Of a DNA stretch of 58,716 nucleotides, positions 35,417 through 44,067 are shown in pieces. A program made the position numbers and the translations under genes. The number at the start of each line of letters is the position of its first letter. Position 1 is the stretch's first letter. The stretch spans positions 4,904 to 63,619 of the forward strand of contig MHDZ01000066.1 of assembly GCA_001805055.1 (NCBI GenBank). The letters run 5' to 3'. The notes under the pieces are model-generated. The model saw only the letters and a program-made list of their open reading frames with translations, made no database searches and had not been told where the DNA came from. This DNA comes from Nitrospirae bacterium GWC2_57_13. GTDB taxonomy: Bacteria > Nitrospirota > UBA9217.

Positions 35417-36142
35417 CTACAAAAACTGCAGCCCTGCCCTGTACATATCCTTTTTCTCGTCCACCATGCTCCAGCGCACAAGGCCGTAAGTGGTCTCGAT
35501 GTTCGCCACGGCGTTCTTGAAGATAAGCACCCGCCCCGGCTCAACAGCCGATTCGGTACGAATGCCGATGCCGGATTCGCTGAGATCAACGACCTGGGCC
35601 TTGATCTCTTGATGCGCGGGCCCCTCATTTCCGTGGTTCGTGAAAAACACCGCCGTCTTCGTGATAACCTCGCGCGAATGCTCCCGCTTGTCGCGCACGG
35701 CCCATCGGATCGGCGGGACCGCAGCTTCGGTGCTGATCGTTCCCTTCAACATCAGCTTTTTCACGACGGTCCGCACATAAAAAAGATCAAAGGGCTTGAC
35801 AAGCAGAAGAAATGCCTTTTCACCAATGGTCTTTTTTACGGAATCGTCGATCTCGTTGCCTGTCATGATGATCACCGTGGTGGAAGGCGATACCTGTCTG
35901 AGATGGTCGAGGATTTCCAGTCCGTCACTGTCGGGCAGGTAGAGATCAAGCAGGCAGATATCGTACCTGTCCCTGGCAATCTCCCGGAGCGCTTCGGCCC
36001 CGGTCATGGCGGTCCTCACCTCGGTGCGCTCATCCCTCAGCACCTCAGAAAGCGTATACAGGATCAGCGACTCGTCGTCGACGATGAGGATCTTCTTCGA
36101 CGCCCTGGGAACTAGTTGACTGTCAGCAGTTGAAGTCTCCAT
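35417..36142 (-). CDS. Response regulator with PilZ output domain
   Basis: A 241-residue protein. The receiver domain (about 17-135) has D22-D23, phosphoacceptor D66 (CLLDLYLPD), T near 94 and a K in LLLVKPF. The C-terminal part (about 145-241) shows a PilZ pattern: REHSREV for the RxxxR c-di-GMP motif region and VDLSESGIGIRT for the DxSxxG motif. It would link a kinase signal to cyclic-di-GMP level, for motility or surface attachment. A possible c-di-GMP source, a diguanylate cyclase, is encoded divergently 400 bases away. ATG 36142 or 36151 may be the start. Confidence 0.87.
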   Translation of the reverse strand: METSTADSQLVPRASKKILIVDDESLILYTLSEVLRDERTEVRTAMTGAEALREIARDRYDICLLDLYLPDSDGLEILDHLRQVSPSTTVIIMTGNEIDDSVKKTIGEKAFLLLVKPFDLFYVRTVVKKLMLKGTISTEAAVPPIRWAVRDKREHSREVITKTAVFFTNHGNEGPAHQEIKAQVVDLSESGIGIRTESAVEPGRVLIFKNAVANIETTYGLVRWSMVDEKKDMYRAGLQFL

Positions 36143-36528
36143 TATTATCATGATCCCTTGAGAAATCCAGATATACGGAAGCAATATTTATTCCCAGATA
36201 AGGCAACGGGGTGATATTGCAGTACTTTCCCCTACTTTTGTCCTCCCAGGTAATTACCAATGGGGTCAAATCACCCCACCTTAGGTGATATAACCTCCAC
36301 CGGGGCTGGCTGCAAGCCTACGATGCCAGTGGAGCCCCTCCAGCATCCCGACAGGCGGGACTACAACAACGCGACATCCCGCCGCAACCCCGCTGGAGCG
36401 GGATTGCGGCCGCAGGGTCAGGTTCGCAGCACACAGGCCCTTTGCCAAGAGCGTTCGAATCGTATTATTATAGCATAAGATGGGACGATCCTGCCTGCTG
36501 AAGGCACGCAAAAAATAACCGCGCATGC
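36143..36528. other. Intergenic region with family A repeat and divergent promoters
   Basis: About 390 bp between the divergent PilZ regulator and diguanylate cyclase genes. It holds repeat family A copy 2 (36329-36417) and a short hairpin-like AGGTAATTACC-type sequence near 36248. No gene seen. Confidence 0.5.
36329..36417 (+). repeat. Dispersed GC-rich repeat family A, copy 2
   Basis: Begins GTGGAGCCCCTCC and ends with AACGCGACATCCCGCCGC and GGAGCGGGATTGCGGCCGCAGGG. It matches copies at 17212-17320 (inverted) and 43958-44061; the middle differs in length. Confidence 0.8.
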
Positions 36529-36534
36529 TATACT
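36526..36534 (+). promoter_or_regulatory. Extended -10 box of the diguanylate cyclase gene, predicted leaderless
   Basis: TGC-TATACT (TATACT 36529-36534) is followed by six bases and then the ATG. No ribosome-binding site and no clear -35 are seen. Confidence 0.5.
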
Positions 36535-36540
36535 GATCCT

Positions 36541-37797
36541 ATGTGCCGGGGGTCATTCAAATACTTCCTTCCGCTCAGAATTTTTTTCTTCAACCTGAGC
36601 ATGGTCATCCTTCTGATCATCGCTGCGATCTACCTCGGCATCTACTACCGCAGCAATAACCTGCTGCTTGAGACCGTGAAACAGCAGGCCGATTCCTACT
36701 TCGAACTGATCGTGATGACCCGGCTCTGGAATGCCCAGCATGCCGGTGTTTATGTGGAAAAAACAGGGGAGGTCAGATCGAATCCCTTTCTCCGGAAGCT
36801 CGGCATCGAACCCGATATCCGCTGCCAGGGCGGGAAGGTGCTGACCAGGCGAAATCCCACGGCAATGACAATGGAGTTAGCGCGCATCGCCGACCGAAAG
36901 CACGGGCTCCGGTTCAAGATCACGAGTCTCCACTTGCTGAATCCGGCGAATTCGCCCGACACTTTTGAACTGAAGGCCTTGCGGTCATTCCAGGCCGGGG
37001 AGACGGAGGCTTGGGAGATAGAACGCGAAAAGGGACAGGAGCCCCTGTTCAGATTCATGAAACCGTTGTATATCGAGGAACCCTGCCTCCTGTGCCACGG
37101 GGCCGCGGGATACCGGATCGGCGATATCCGCGGAGGGATCAGCGTCACGATCCCCTTCGCGAAGCACGACCAAGAGCTGCGGACGAACCAGTTGCTCATC
37201 TTCGCGCTCTCTGCGACGACGGTCGGGCTGCTGATCGGCGCTTTGTTTTTCATGACCCGCCATCTGGCCGTCAAGCTGGAGGGCGCCCAGGAGCGGCTGA
37301 AGCAGATATCGATCACCGACGATCTTACGGGGCTTCGGAACCGGCGCTATATCCTGGAGCGCCTGAACGAAGAATTCAAGCGCGCAAAGCGGTCCAGCCG
37401 GCCGCTCAGCCTGATCATGCTTGACCTCGACCACTTCAAGAGGATCAATGATGAATACGGCCATCCCTTCGGCGACCATGTGCTTGTCACTGTAGCTGAG
37501 CGCATCAAGGCCCATTTACGCGATTATGATCTGGTGGGAAGGTTCGGAGGGGAGGAATTCCTGGTGATTTCGCCGGAAGTCACCGTGCAGCAGTCCGTCG
37601 AGCTGGCGGAACGGATCCGGAATATGGTCAAGGGCAAGCCCATCGCCCTGAACGGCATTGAGGTGACCATGACGATCAGCGCCGGCCTGGCGTCACTTTC
37701 GTCGCAGGACGCTGATGCTGACGCGTTGATAGCCCGGTCCGACCAGGCGCTCTACCGGGCAAAGGAACAGGGTCGCGACCGTGTCGTGAGCCTCTGA
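36541..37797 (+). CDS. Diguanylate cyclase with heme-motif sensor domain (DUF3365-GGDEF)
   Basis: A 418-residue membrane protein. Transmembrane helices at about 11-36 and 217-238 enclose a periplasmic sensor (40-215) of the Tll0287/DUF3365 type, with a c-type heme motif CLLCH (182-186). The cytoplasmic GGDEF domain (about 255-418) has an intact active site GGEEF (336-340) and an RxxD inhibition site (RDYD, 327-330), so it should make cyclic-di-GMP and be feedback inhibited. Heme in the sensor suggests that redox state or a gas controls c-di-GMP output. The gene appears leaderless and lies downstream of a family A repeat. Confidence 0.9.
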   Translation: MCRGSFKYFLPLRIFFFNLSMVILLIIAAIYLGIYYRSNNLLLETVKQQADSYFELIVMTRLWNAQHAGVYVEKTGEVRSNPFLRKLGIEPDIRCQGGKVLTRRNPTAMTMELARIADRKHGLRFKITSLHLLNPANSPDTFELKALRSFQAGETEAWEIEREKGQEPLFRFMKPLYIEEPCLLCHGAAGYRIGDIRGGISVTIPFAKHDQELRTNQLLIFALSATTVGLLIGALFFMTRHLAVKLEGAQERLKQISITDDLTGLRNRRYILERLNEEFKRAKRSSRPLSLIMLDLDHFKRINDEYGHPFGDHVLVTVAERIKAHLRDYDLVGRFGGEEFLVISPEVTVQQSVELAERIRNMVKGKPIALNGIEVTMTISAGLASLSSQDADADALIARSDQALYRAKEQGRDRVVSL

Positions 37798-37821
37798 ACA
37801 CAGCGACGCGCCGCAAATGGA

Positions 37822-38445
37822 TCATCCCTTCAATTTTTTAGCTATCTCCGCAACATGCTTGCCCTGGAAGCGCGCGATGGCCAGTTCGTTCTCGCTGGGC
37901 ATGCGCGACCCGTCTGGACCGGCTATGGTCGACGCGCCATAGGGCGTTCCACCCGATATCTCCTGCACGTTCATGAGGCGCTGTTCCGAATAGGGGACAC
38001 CGACGATGATCATGCCCTGGTGAAGCAGGGTGGTGTGAAAGCTCGTGATCGTTGTCTCCTGACCGCCATGCTGCGTGGCCGTAGACGTGAACACGCTGCC
38101 GACCTTCCCGATAAGCCCACCATTCATCCAGAGCCCTCCGGTCTGATCGAGAAAGTTCCGCATCTGGGCGCACATATTCCCGAACCGCGTCGGCGTCCCG
38201 AAGATAACAGCATCCGCATCCGCCAGCCCGTCAACTGTCGCGGTCGGGACCTGGCTGAATGCTTTCCGCGCCGCTGCGGCGCCCGACTCCTCAAGGACAT
38301 TCTTTGGGACAAGCTCCGGCACCTGGTACAGGGCCGCCTCGACGCCGGCAACGGACCTCGCTCCTTCCGCCACCGCCTCGGCCATCCGGTATACGTGGCC
38401 GTACATGCTGTAAAAAACGACCTGGAGCTTCACGTTCCCCTTCAT
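37822..38445 (-). CDS. wrbA: NAD(P)H:quinone oxidoreductase WrbA
   Basis: A 207-residue flavodoxin-like enzyme that reduces quinones by two electrons using NAD(P)H and FMN. The FMN phosphate loop [15 protein letters not shown] (about 9-23), [34 protein letters not shown] and [16 protein letters not shown] are all classic WrbA motifs, and the length is normal. Its start overlaps the stop of the small gene upstream by four bases, with AAGGAG inside that gene. Part of a redox-stress group with the ferritin-like protein further upstream. Confidence 0.95.
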   Translation of the reverse strand: MKGNVKLQVVFYSMYGHVYRMAEAVAEGARSVAGVEAALYQVPELVPKNVLEESGAAAARKAFSQVPTATVDGLADADAVIFGTPTRFGNMCAQMRNFLDQTGGLWMNGGLIGKVGSVFTSTATQHGGQETTITSFHTTLLHQGMIIVGVPYSEQRLMNVQEISGGTPYGASTIAGPDGSRMPSENELAIARFQGKHVAEIAKKLKG

Positions 38446-38717
38446 GCGGCGCTCCTTCCGAAGGTCTCCTTCTCATCGAAATTCCTGATGAACTGCGCGA
38501 CCTGCACGCCGAGATAGACGCACTTAATGCCGTTCATGCACTCATCAGCGTCCTTTTTCTCGAGATGGGTGGTGAGCTCAGCGTTCTTTCTCCGGAAGGT
38601 GACAAGGTATGCGTCCTTCTCGGCGCTGAATGAAATTTCGACACCCAGGTCGTGCTTACTGATTTCCGGGTGCATTTCAAGGATCTTCTCTTTTAGTGAT
38701 TCCAGCGTGTATGCCAT
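38442..38717 (-). CDS. Conserved hypothetical protein co-transcribed with wrbA
   Basis: A 91-residue soluble protein with an excellent ribosome-binding site (AAAGGAGGTTGTC). It starts as a helix ([18 protein letters not shown]), followed by beta strands ([19 protein letters not shown]) and a helix with two cysteines. The fold looks like a small alpha-beta domain; I do not recognise the family. The four-base overlap with wrbA suggests stoichiometric expression. Confidence 0.75.
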   Translation of the reverse strand: MAYTLESLKEKILEMHPEISKHDLGVEISFSAEKDAYLVTFRRKNAELTTHLEKKDADECMNGIKCVYLGVQVAQFIRNFDEKETFGRSAA

Positions 38718-38783
38718 GACAACCTCCTTTCGAACTTATCGGCCGAAACGGGGCCGGCTCACGAGAGAGGCCGCGCTGCTGCG

Positions 38784-39269
38784 CTAGCCTTCAACGATGG
38801 TGTGCTCCTTCCACATGAACCAGCTGCCCGTGTCGGACAGAAAAGAATAGGTGTTCGCAAAGATCTTATAATGCTGCTTTTCTTCTTCAATCAGGCGGCG
38901 AAACAGCGCTTTTTCCTTCTCCGTCTTTGCCCCGGCGAGCGACTTCTCATAGAATGCCGCACCCTCTGATTCCATCTTCATGGCGATCTTGAAGGCCTCC
39001 AGTTCGTCCGTCGTCGCCTCGACCTTCTGCATCATTTCATCCTTCATCTCCTCGAAAACGGTCTTGATCTTCTTGAGGGGACTGACGTCCTGCGCCGACA
39101 CATCCAGCCCCTTGATGATCTGCGAGATCATCTCGAGGTGACGCTTCTCGTCATCCACGATAGTGAGGAACATCTTCTTGCCTGCGGGATATTTCGTCTT
39201 CTGGGACGCTTCCGAGTAGAATTTTATCGCATCAGTTTCCATTTTCCTGGCGATCTCAAGTGCGTTCAT
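38784..39269 (-). CDS. Ferritin-like/rubrerythrin-type diiron protein
   Basis: A 161-residue four-helix protein without the rubredoxin domain. The diiron ligands follow the pattern E (ARKMETDAIKFY), ExxH (DDEKRHLEMI), E (AMKMESEGAAFYE) and ExxH (EEEKQHYKIF). Such erythrin-like proteins reduce peroxide or handle iron in anaerobes. I chose the ATG at 39269 because AAAGGAG ends six bases before it; the ATG two codons upstream touches the ribosome-binding site. Its own promoter is upstream. It resembles the ferritin-like half of the rhodanese selenoprotein at 40727-41569. Confidence 0.88.
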   Translation of the reverse strand: MNALEIARKMETDAIKFYSEASQKTKYPAGKKMFLTIVDDEKRHLEMISQIIKGLDVSAQDVSPLKKIKTVFEEMKDEMMQKVEATTDELEAFKIAMKMESEGAAFYEKSLAGAKTEKEKALFRRLIEEEKQHYKIFANTYSFLSDTGSWFMWKEHTIVEG

Positions 39270-39642
39270 GCTCATCTCCTTTGTCGGTCTTTAGTAGCAC
39301 GAGTATGCCTTACCTTCCACTATTTAAAGTGTACCCTATTCTCCCCAAGAATGCAATTTCGCCCGACGAATACCGGACGCGCTTTATCCTTTTATTGATA
39401 TATACCCTTAGTCAGGTACGATTCAAATTCTTCTCACCCTGGCAGGAAAAAACCTTTTTTGACTCTGATGTACGCTGATTGAGGTATGAAGAATCCTCAT
39501 TTTTCATGGAGGTTAATCCGCCGTTATCCGCGTCAAAGGTTTTTACTTTTTTGATTCCCCGAACCTTATTTTTAAAATAGGGTGCGGGGCTTGTCCGGGT
39601 TAGGATGAGAATCGTTCTGAAACAGAGGCCCTTCCGGTGAAA
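39270..39642. other. Intergenic region between ferritin-like and NifX-like genes
   Basis: It holds the ferritin promoter and, at about 39465-39540, a degenerate dispersed repeat containing ACGCTGATTGAGG and CCGTTATCCGCGTCAAAGG. No gene seen. Confidence 0.5.
39328..39356 (-). promoter_or_regulatory. Sigma-70 promoter of the ferritin-like gene
   Basis: On the minus strand TTGCAT (39356-39351), 17-base spacer, TACACT (39333-39328), about 60 bases before the start codon. Confidence 0.55.
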
Positions 39643-40023
39643 CTAATGCGCGCAGCCCCCACCCGCGTCATGGCCGCCGCAGCAGCCCTGGACCGAGAAC
39701 TCAGACAGCTTCTTCGTTGAAAAGAGCAGCACGTTCTCGCCAATGTTCTCTGCCTGGGAACGATAGACCCGTATCCCTGACTGGTTCAGACGGGTAAGTG
39801 CGCCCGCACCGATGCCGCCCACCACAATAGCGTCCACGTTCTGGCCATCAAGGGCCTTGATCGGATTGCAGGCACCATGGGCATGATGCTCGTCCTTATT
39901 GTTGATGATCGAGACCGCATTCGTCTCCGTATCGACGACGACAAACATCGGCGCCGAACCAAAATGGTTGTATACCTTGCTTTCGATGCCTTCGTTTGTC
40001 TGGACCGGGAAGCATACCTTCAT
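39643..40023 (-). CDS. NifX/NafY-type iron-molybdenum cofactor-binding family protein
   Basis: A 126-residue protein of the dinitrogenase FeMo-cofactor biosynthesis fold: starts MKVCFPVQTNEG, has SKVYNHFGSAPMF, VVGGIGAGALTRLNQSGI and a Cys/His-rich tail (CCGGHDAGGGCAH). Members outside nitrogenase clusters are common in anaerobes and bind metal-sulfur clusters of unknown use. No nif gene is near, so nitrogen fixation is not implied. Start follows AAAGGAGGAATTACA. A DUF134 regulator gene lies upstream on the same strand; the two families are often neighbours. Confidence 0.88.
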   Translation of the reverse strand: MKVCFPVQTNEGIESKVYNHFGSAPMFVVVDTETNAVSIINNKDEHHAHGACNPIKALDGQNVDAIVVGGIGAGALTRLNQSGIRVYRSQAENIGENVLLFSTKKLSEFSVQGCCGGHDAGGGCAH

Positions 40024-40193
40024 TGTAATTCCTCCTTTGATTGAATATCAGATCGTCGTGACAACGGTAGTTGGACGCTGATTTGCTTGGATAAACGCAG
40101 ATAAAATCGCGACTCCTTATCGAAAGACAATTCACCGTTAGGATAAGGATTTTGCCGATGGAAACTTGAAATTACTTGCCAGCCTTTATCAGA

Positions 40194-40236
40194 TGTTCCT
40201 GATTTTATCCGCATCCAAATGCTTTTTTCAGGATCA
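40194..40236 (-). repeat. Dispersed repeat family E, copy 2
   Basis: Inverted relative to the copy at 27294-27336 with the same TGATCCTGAAAAAAGCA end. Its last bases overlap the stop codon of the DUF134 gene. Confidence 0.75.
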
Positions 40237-40515
40237 GTGTTTGTCTTCAAATATGAGAGCGCTGCCCTTCACAAGGGCCGCTGCCACTTTCCCGCGCGCC
40301 GCGGTCAGTATCCGCTGGACCGTCCCCCGGGACACGCCCATCCTGCCCCCGGCCTCTTCCTGGGTAAGGCCATCAAGATCGCACAGCTTCAGCGCTTCCA
40401 ACTCATCGCGGGACAGGGAAACATGGCCGATCTCCGCCAGAGGGATTCCCGTTGGCTTGAAGGCTTTCCCCCGGAACGGGCATCCGCATTTTCTCGGCTT
40501 CTTAGTTCTCGGCAC
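40234..40515 (-). CDS. DUF134 family DNA-binding protein
   Basis: A 93-residue protein with a GTG start. The N-terminal CGCPF segment with basic flanks and the helix-turn-helix LDGLTQEEAGGRMGVSRGTVQRIL (about 50-75) are the DUF134 pattern. Such proteins are predicted transcription regulators, often beside NifX-like or ATPase genes of the Mrp/NBP35 group. Here the NifX-like gene follows by 210 bases on the same strand and may be its target. The stop codon lies in a dispersed repeat. Confidence 0.88.
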   Translation of the reverse strand: MPRTKKPRKCGCPFRGKAFKPTGIPLAEIGHVSLSRDELEALKLCDLDGLTQEEAGGRMGVSRGTVQRILTAARGKVAAALVKGSALIFEDKH

Positions 40516-40726
40516 CGCAGCTCCCCCCGCTCATTCTGTGCATATGCACAAAATGATACCCGGGAACGGCGCCGGCGTCAAGCACTTTTACTTGTTTCTA
40601 TGTGGAGGAAGGACCGGACGGCCTTACAACGCAAGGCCATCCAAACGCTGTTTGTGAGTCCCCTGCGGCAGTCACGCTCTGGCGTGATTGCCCCACTTAG
40701 CGGGACGGCCGCAGAGTGAAAGAAAC

Positions 40727-41569
40727 CTACAGCTTCCGGTCAAGAAGCGACGCAAGCCTGGACAGATGCTGCTTCTCCTCGAGCATCAACATTGAGAAGA
40801 CATCCCTGGCCTTTGCGTTCTCTCCCATGTTCCGGTCCATCTTGATGTACAGGTCGTAGGCATTCGCCTCGAGTGAAATGGCGAGCTCCAGCACGTCGCG
40901 GACGCCCTTGCCCTTTGCCCACGACAATCCTTCGGTCACGCTCATGCCGCCTTCCATGATATCCTCTGACGTCCCGTTCGGAATCAGAGCACGATGAAAA
41001 TCCGCCTTTGCTTCCTTGCCGGACAGCTTTGTGTAAAGATTGGCAAGGGACTCCTCATGGTGCTTCTCGGCCGTTGCCAGATCTCCGAAGAGCTTCTGTG
41101 CTTCCTTATCATCAACCGATCCGGACAGTTCCGCGTAGAACCGGCGCGACCCTTCCTCCAGAAGCCACGCAAGAGCCAGCAGGACCTCCGGGCTCGCACC
41201 ATCGGGGAAATGGGCCATGCCCGTCTCGGGCGGACCAGCAGCTCTCAACCCCTCCCAGGCATTGATCCCGCCCTCCATGCTGGAGACGTTCGTGAAACCC
41301 AGGGTCGCGAGCATTGACGCAGCAGCACGGCTGCGCATACCTGATGCTCAATAAGCGATGGTGGGCTTGTTCAGATCAAGCTCCTTGTGCCGGTCGGGAA
41401 TGTCATTCACCGGAATGAGCCGGGCGCCGGGCAGATGGCCCCGCTCGTATTCCTTTGGCTGTCGGACATCAACGAGATTATATTCATCGGGCTTTTTCTT
41501 CCCGATGAAGGCCCGCACATCCTCGGCCGTCATGGTCTCGACTGGCTTGAAATAATCGGCAACTCCCAT
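40727..41569 (-). CDS. Selenocysteine rhodanese fused to ferritin-like domain
   Basis: Reading through an in-frame UGA (41350-41348) joins two frames into one 280-residue protein. Residues 1-100 are a rhodanese domain: LVDVRQPKEYERGHLPGA, then IAY-Sec74-ASGMRSRAAA, where rhodaneses have catalytic Cys in CxxGxR. Residues 110-280 are a ferritin-like diiron domain with EEGSRRFY, EKHHEES, LEANAYDLY and EEKQHLS ligands. A bSECIS-type hairpin follows the UGA at 18 bases. The start (ATG 41569) follows AGGAGGTGTTCA. It should handle persulfide or selenide sulfur together with peroxide or iron. A plain stop/truncation is the alternative, but homology on both sides and the fit at the active site argue against it. 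Confidence 0.85.
41322..41334 (-). promoter_or_regulatory. Candidate bSECIS hairpin of the rhodanese selenoprotein
   Basis: On the minus strand GCAGC/GCTGC closes a CGT loop that starts 18 bases after the UGA at 41350-41348, with G as second loop base. This fits the bacterial SECIS rules; the stem is short (5 bp). Confidence 0.6.
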
Positions 41570-41758
41570 TGAACACCTCCTGATCCGGTCAAGCCTGCCT
41601 GTGCGTGCCCGCACGCGGACAGGCCGGAATTGGAAATTGTAAATTGCAAATGTATAAATGCGACACTACGAAGATCGCGATAGAGTATATATTGATGCAA
41701 CGACGCCTCAGGCTCATAAAAGGGGAGTCCCCTTCAGTTCCAAAGGAACTGCCCCCGA

Positions 41759-41783
41759 GAAGGGCGACCATGGTCGCCCCTAC
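41759..41783. repeat. Dispersed palindromic repeat family B, copy 2
   Basis: GGGCGACCATGGTCGCCC bounded by GCCCCTAC, matching the right half of the copy at 20433-20482. A related GGGGAGTCCCC/AACTGCCCCC segment precedes it (about 41727-41756). It ends next to the stop of the FAD oxidoreductase gene. Confidence 0.65.
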
Positions 41784-41787
41784 GCCT

Positions 41788-42936
41788 TCACAAGCCTCCC
41801 TCAGGCTCGTCCAGTTCACCCGACACCTGGAAGGTGCGCATGAACCTTCTGTCTATGAAATCCTTCAGGCGGAAAGCCGGTTTCCCGTTCATCAGCAGGA
41901 AGCCTTTGCGCAGCATGCCGGTTCCATCTCCCATATTGAAGATGAGAAGATAGGTATAATGATACCGGCCGCGGACCCGAAAGGAACGCAAGACCCCGTC
42001 TTCCAGGGCTGCGAACAGATTGTGATGCAGGATAGGGTTCTGGCGCACGGCATAGACACCTACTTTTTCCAGATCATGCCCCACGAGGCTGATGCAGTCC
42101 CCTCCCCCGAATATCTCCGGATGCTTCGTACACTGGAGATGGGCGTTCACGAGCAGGCCACCGTCGTCACCCGTGGGAAGCCCCGATTCGCGGAACAACG
42201 GAGACGGCCGCGTGCCCATGGACGCGAACACGACATCAGCGTTAAGCTTCGTCCCATCGGTCAGGGTTACCGAGCCTTCTTCCACGGAACGGGCATAGGC
42301 GCCCTCCCGAACCTCCACGCCCGTCCGCGTCAGGCAGCACCGCACCCGCTCCCTGATCCTGCCGGCAAATCGGTGGAAGATCCGGCTGCCCACGACCAGC
42401 GTCACCCGCGCCTGCCCGTTGTTGTCGCGGACCAGCCGCATCACGTTCCCCGCGATCTCCACCCCTGCGGGTCCGCCACCGAGCACGACGATGTTCAGCG
42501 GTCTTCGCCGCATCTCTTGGATTATATAGGTGCGCGCATGCAGCAGGTTGATGATGGGCTTGACCGGGTAGATCCCGTTCTTTGCGGCTTCGAGGGACTC
42601 CAGCGGCACATCGCTCCCGGTGTTGAAGGAGACGACGTCGTAGGGCACCTCGCTGCCCGAGCGGAGGAACAGAACACGCTGGTTGGCATCGACCCGCACC
42701 ACGGCGTCCTGGATGAACTTCGCCCCCCGGTCTTCCACCATCTTCTTTACATGGAAGCGTATCTCCTGGGGCCGGTATATTCCCGACAGCATTCCGGGCC
42801 CCATACCGGAATAATACTGATAGGACGAGGGGCTGATCAGCGTTACGCGATGCCCGCGATCGACATACTCGCGGAGGTTGAGCATCACGGTCAAGTGGGC
42901 GTGTCCGCCGCCAACAAGGACAAGATGTCTGGCCAT
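41788..42936 (-). CDS. SelD-associated type FAD/NAD(P) oxidoreductase (TIGR03169-like)
   Basis: A 382-residue flavoprotein of the NDH-2/sulfide:quinone reductase fold. FAD motif LVLVGGGHAHLTV at the N-terminus, second dinucleotide motif VVLGGGPAGVEIAG, and GGGDCISLVG near the end. The YYSGMGPGMLSGIY segment is characteristic of the oxidoreductase domain found fused to selenophosphate synthetase (Nterm_to_SelD). Here it stands alone, 220 bases upstream of the selenocysteine rhodanese on the same strand. A role in selenium or sulfur redox is inferred from that; a quinone reductase role is the alternative. Start follows AAAGGAGAATCACC. Confidence 0.82.
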   Translation of the reverse strand: MARHLVLVGGGHAHLTVMLNLREYVDRGHRVTLISPSSYQYYSGMGPGMLSGIYRPQEIRFHVKKMVEDRGAKFIQDAVVRVDANQRVLFLRSGSEVPYDVVSFNTGSDVPLESLEAAKNGIYPVKPIINLLHARTYIIQEMRRRPLNIVVLGGGPAGVEIAGNVMRLVRDNNGQARVTLVVGSRIFHRFAGRIRERVRCCLTRTGVEVREGAYARSVEEGSVTLTDGTKLNADVVFASMGTRPSPLFRESGLPTGDDGGLLVNAHLQCTKHPEIFGGGDCISLVGHDLEKVGVYAVRQNPILHHNLFAALEDGVLRSFRVRGRYHYTYLLIFNMGDGTGMLRKGFLLMNGKPAFRLKDFIDRRFMRTFQVSGELDEPEGGL

Positions 42937-43041
42937 GGTGATTCTCCTTTACCGGCTGGACGCTCTATTGATAAGCGCCTGCCGCGTCATGCGGATAACA
43001 TAAGATGGAATTCGCTGCGAACGAACGTGCCGGTCCTGCGG

Positions 43042-43758
43042 TCAGCCGAGCAGGACGTCCACGAGAAGGAGTTCTGCATCATGCTGAGCTTTGACGGTGA
43101 TGCCCGGCTCGTTGCTGATCTTCGCGGCGGCCAGCGCTGGAAGATCCCTGCTGTTCATTGCAACAAGGCCGCCTTCCAGCACGTACAGGTAAACGCCGCG
43201 TCCGGGCTTGATGTGGTACTCAACCGCGTTCCCCGCCCTGAGGAAGCATGCGTGGACCTGAGCATCCGATACGATCCTGAGGGCTCCGGCGTGCTCGTTC
43301 GACACGAGCGGCAGGAAGCGGTCGGTCCGTTCCTCCCGTTCAACGGCCTTCTGCTCGACCGACGGATCGAGACCGTGTTCCGCAGGCAGGAACCACATCT
43401 GGATGAACCGCATGGGTTCATCAGGCCGGTCATTGATCTCCGAGTGCCACATGCCGCGGCCCACAGTGGTATGCTGCACCCAGCCCTTCTTGAGGATGCC
43501 GCCCTTGCCGTGCTCATCAGCGTGCCGGAACTGTCCGGATACGCAGTACGTCACAACTTCATTATGCCGATGCGGATGGAGCGGCCAGACCGCACCCGGG
43601 GAGATCGTGTCGTCATTGAAAACTCGAAGCATACCGAAGTGCATATGCTCAGGGTCCTCATAGTCACCGAAGGAAAAATGCCACCGGCCGCGGAACGTCC
43701 CCTTCTCGATCCGCCCTTCGATCTGATAGATACTTTCGGGAGGTCGTATGGTGATCAT
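43042..43758 (-). CDS. Pirin-family bicupin protein
   Basis: A 238-residue two-cupin protein. The metal-binding cupin 1 motif is visible as HPHRHNEVVTYCVSGQFRHAD with a later WHSEIND, and the family signature RFIQMWFLP. Pirin-like proteins bind iron or nickel; some act as quercetin dioxygenases, others as regulators. The start at 43758 follows AGAGGTGTTGCC; the open frame extends far upstream through a repeat but has no homology there. It is followed by a 105-base gap and the FAD oxidoreductase gene on the same strand. Confidence 0.9.
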   Translation of the reverse strand: MITIRPPESIYQIEGRIEKGTFRGRWHFSFGDYEDPEHMHFGMLRVFNDDTISPGAVWPLHPHRHNEVVTYCVSGQFRHADEHGKGGILKKGWVQHTTVGRGMWHSEINDRPDEPMRFIQMWFLPAEHGLDPSVEQKAVEREERTDRFLPLVSNEHAGALRIVSDAQVHACFLRAGNAVEYHIKPGRGVYLYVLEGGLVAMNSRDLPALAAAKISNEPGITVKAQHDAELLLVDVLLG

Positions 43759-43957
43759 GGCAACACCTCTGCCGGACATCAAGCCGATACGGTTGGCTGT
43801 CTGTGCCTGCTTGACACATCCGCCTTTAGCAACCTTTTGCACACGCAACGCAGCGGGTGCTTTCTCCTCCGCCCCCCGCTGCCTTCTTATACTATGCTTT
43901 ACTGCTTCAGTGGGCAAGAATATTTTTTGCCGCTCCTGGAGGTGGTTGCCTGCGCCC

Positions 43958-44061
43958 GGTGGAGCCCCTCCCGCAGTCCCGCGAGGCGCGGGACGGGAGG
44001 CTCCCTTGAACAACGCGACATCCCGCAGCAACCCCGCTGGAGCGGGATTGCGGCCGCGGGG
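43958..44061 (+). repeat. Dispersed GC-rich repeat family A, copy 3
   Basis: Starts GGTGGAGCCCCTCCCGC, contains GCGGGACGGGAGGCTCCC, and ends AACGCGACATCCCGCAGC then GGAGCGGGATTGCGGCCGCGGGG. It separates the pirin gene from the universal stress gene and ends ten bases before the -10 box of the latter. Confidence 0.8.
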
Positions 44062-44067
44062 TATCGG

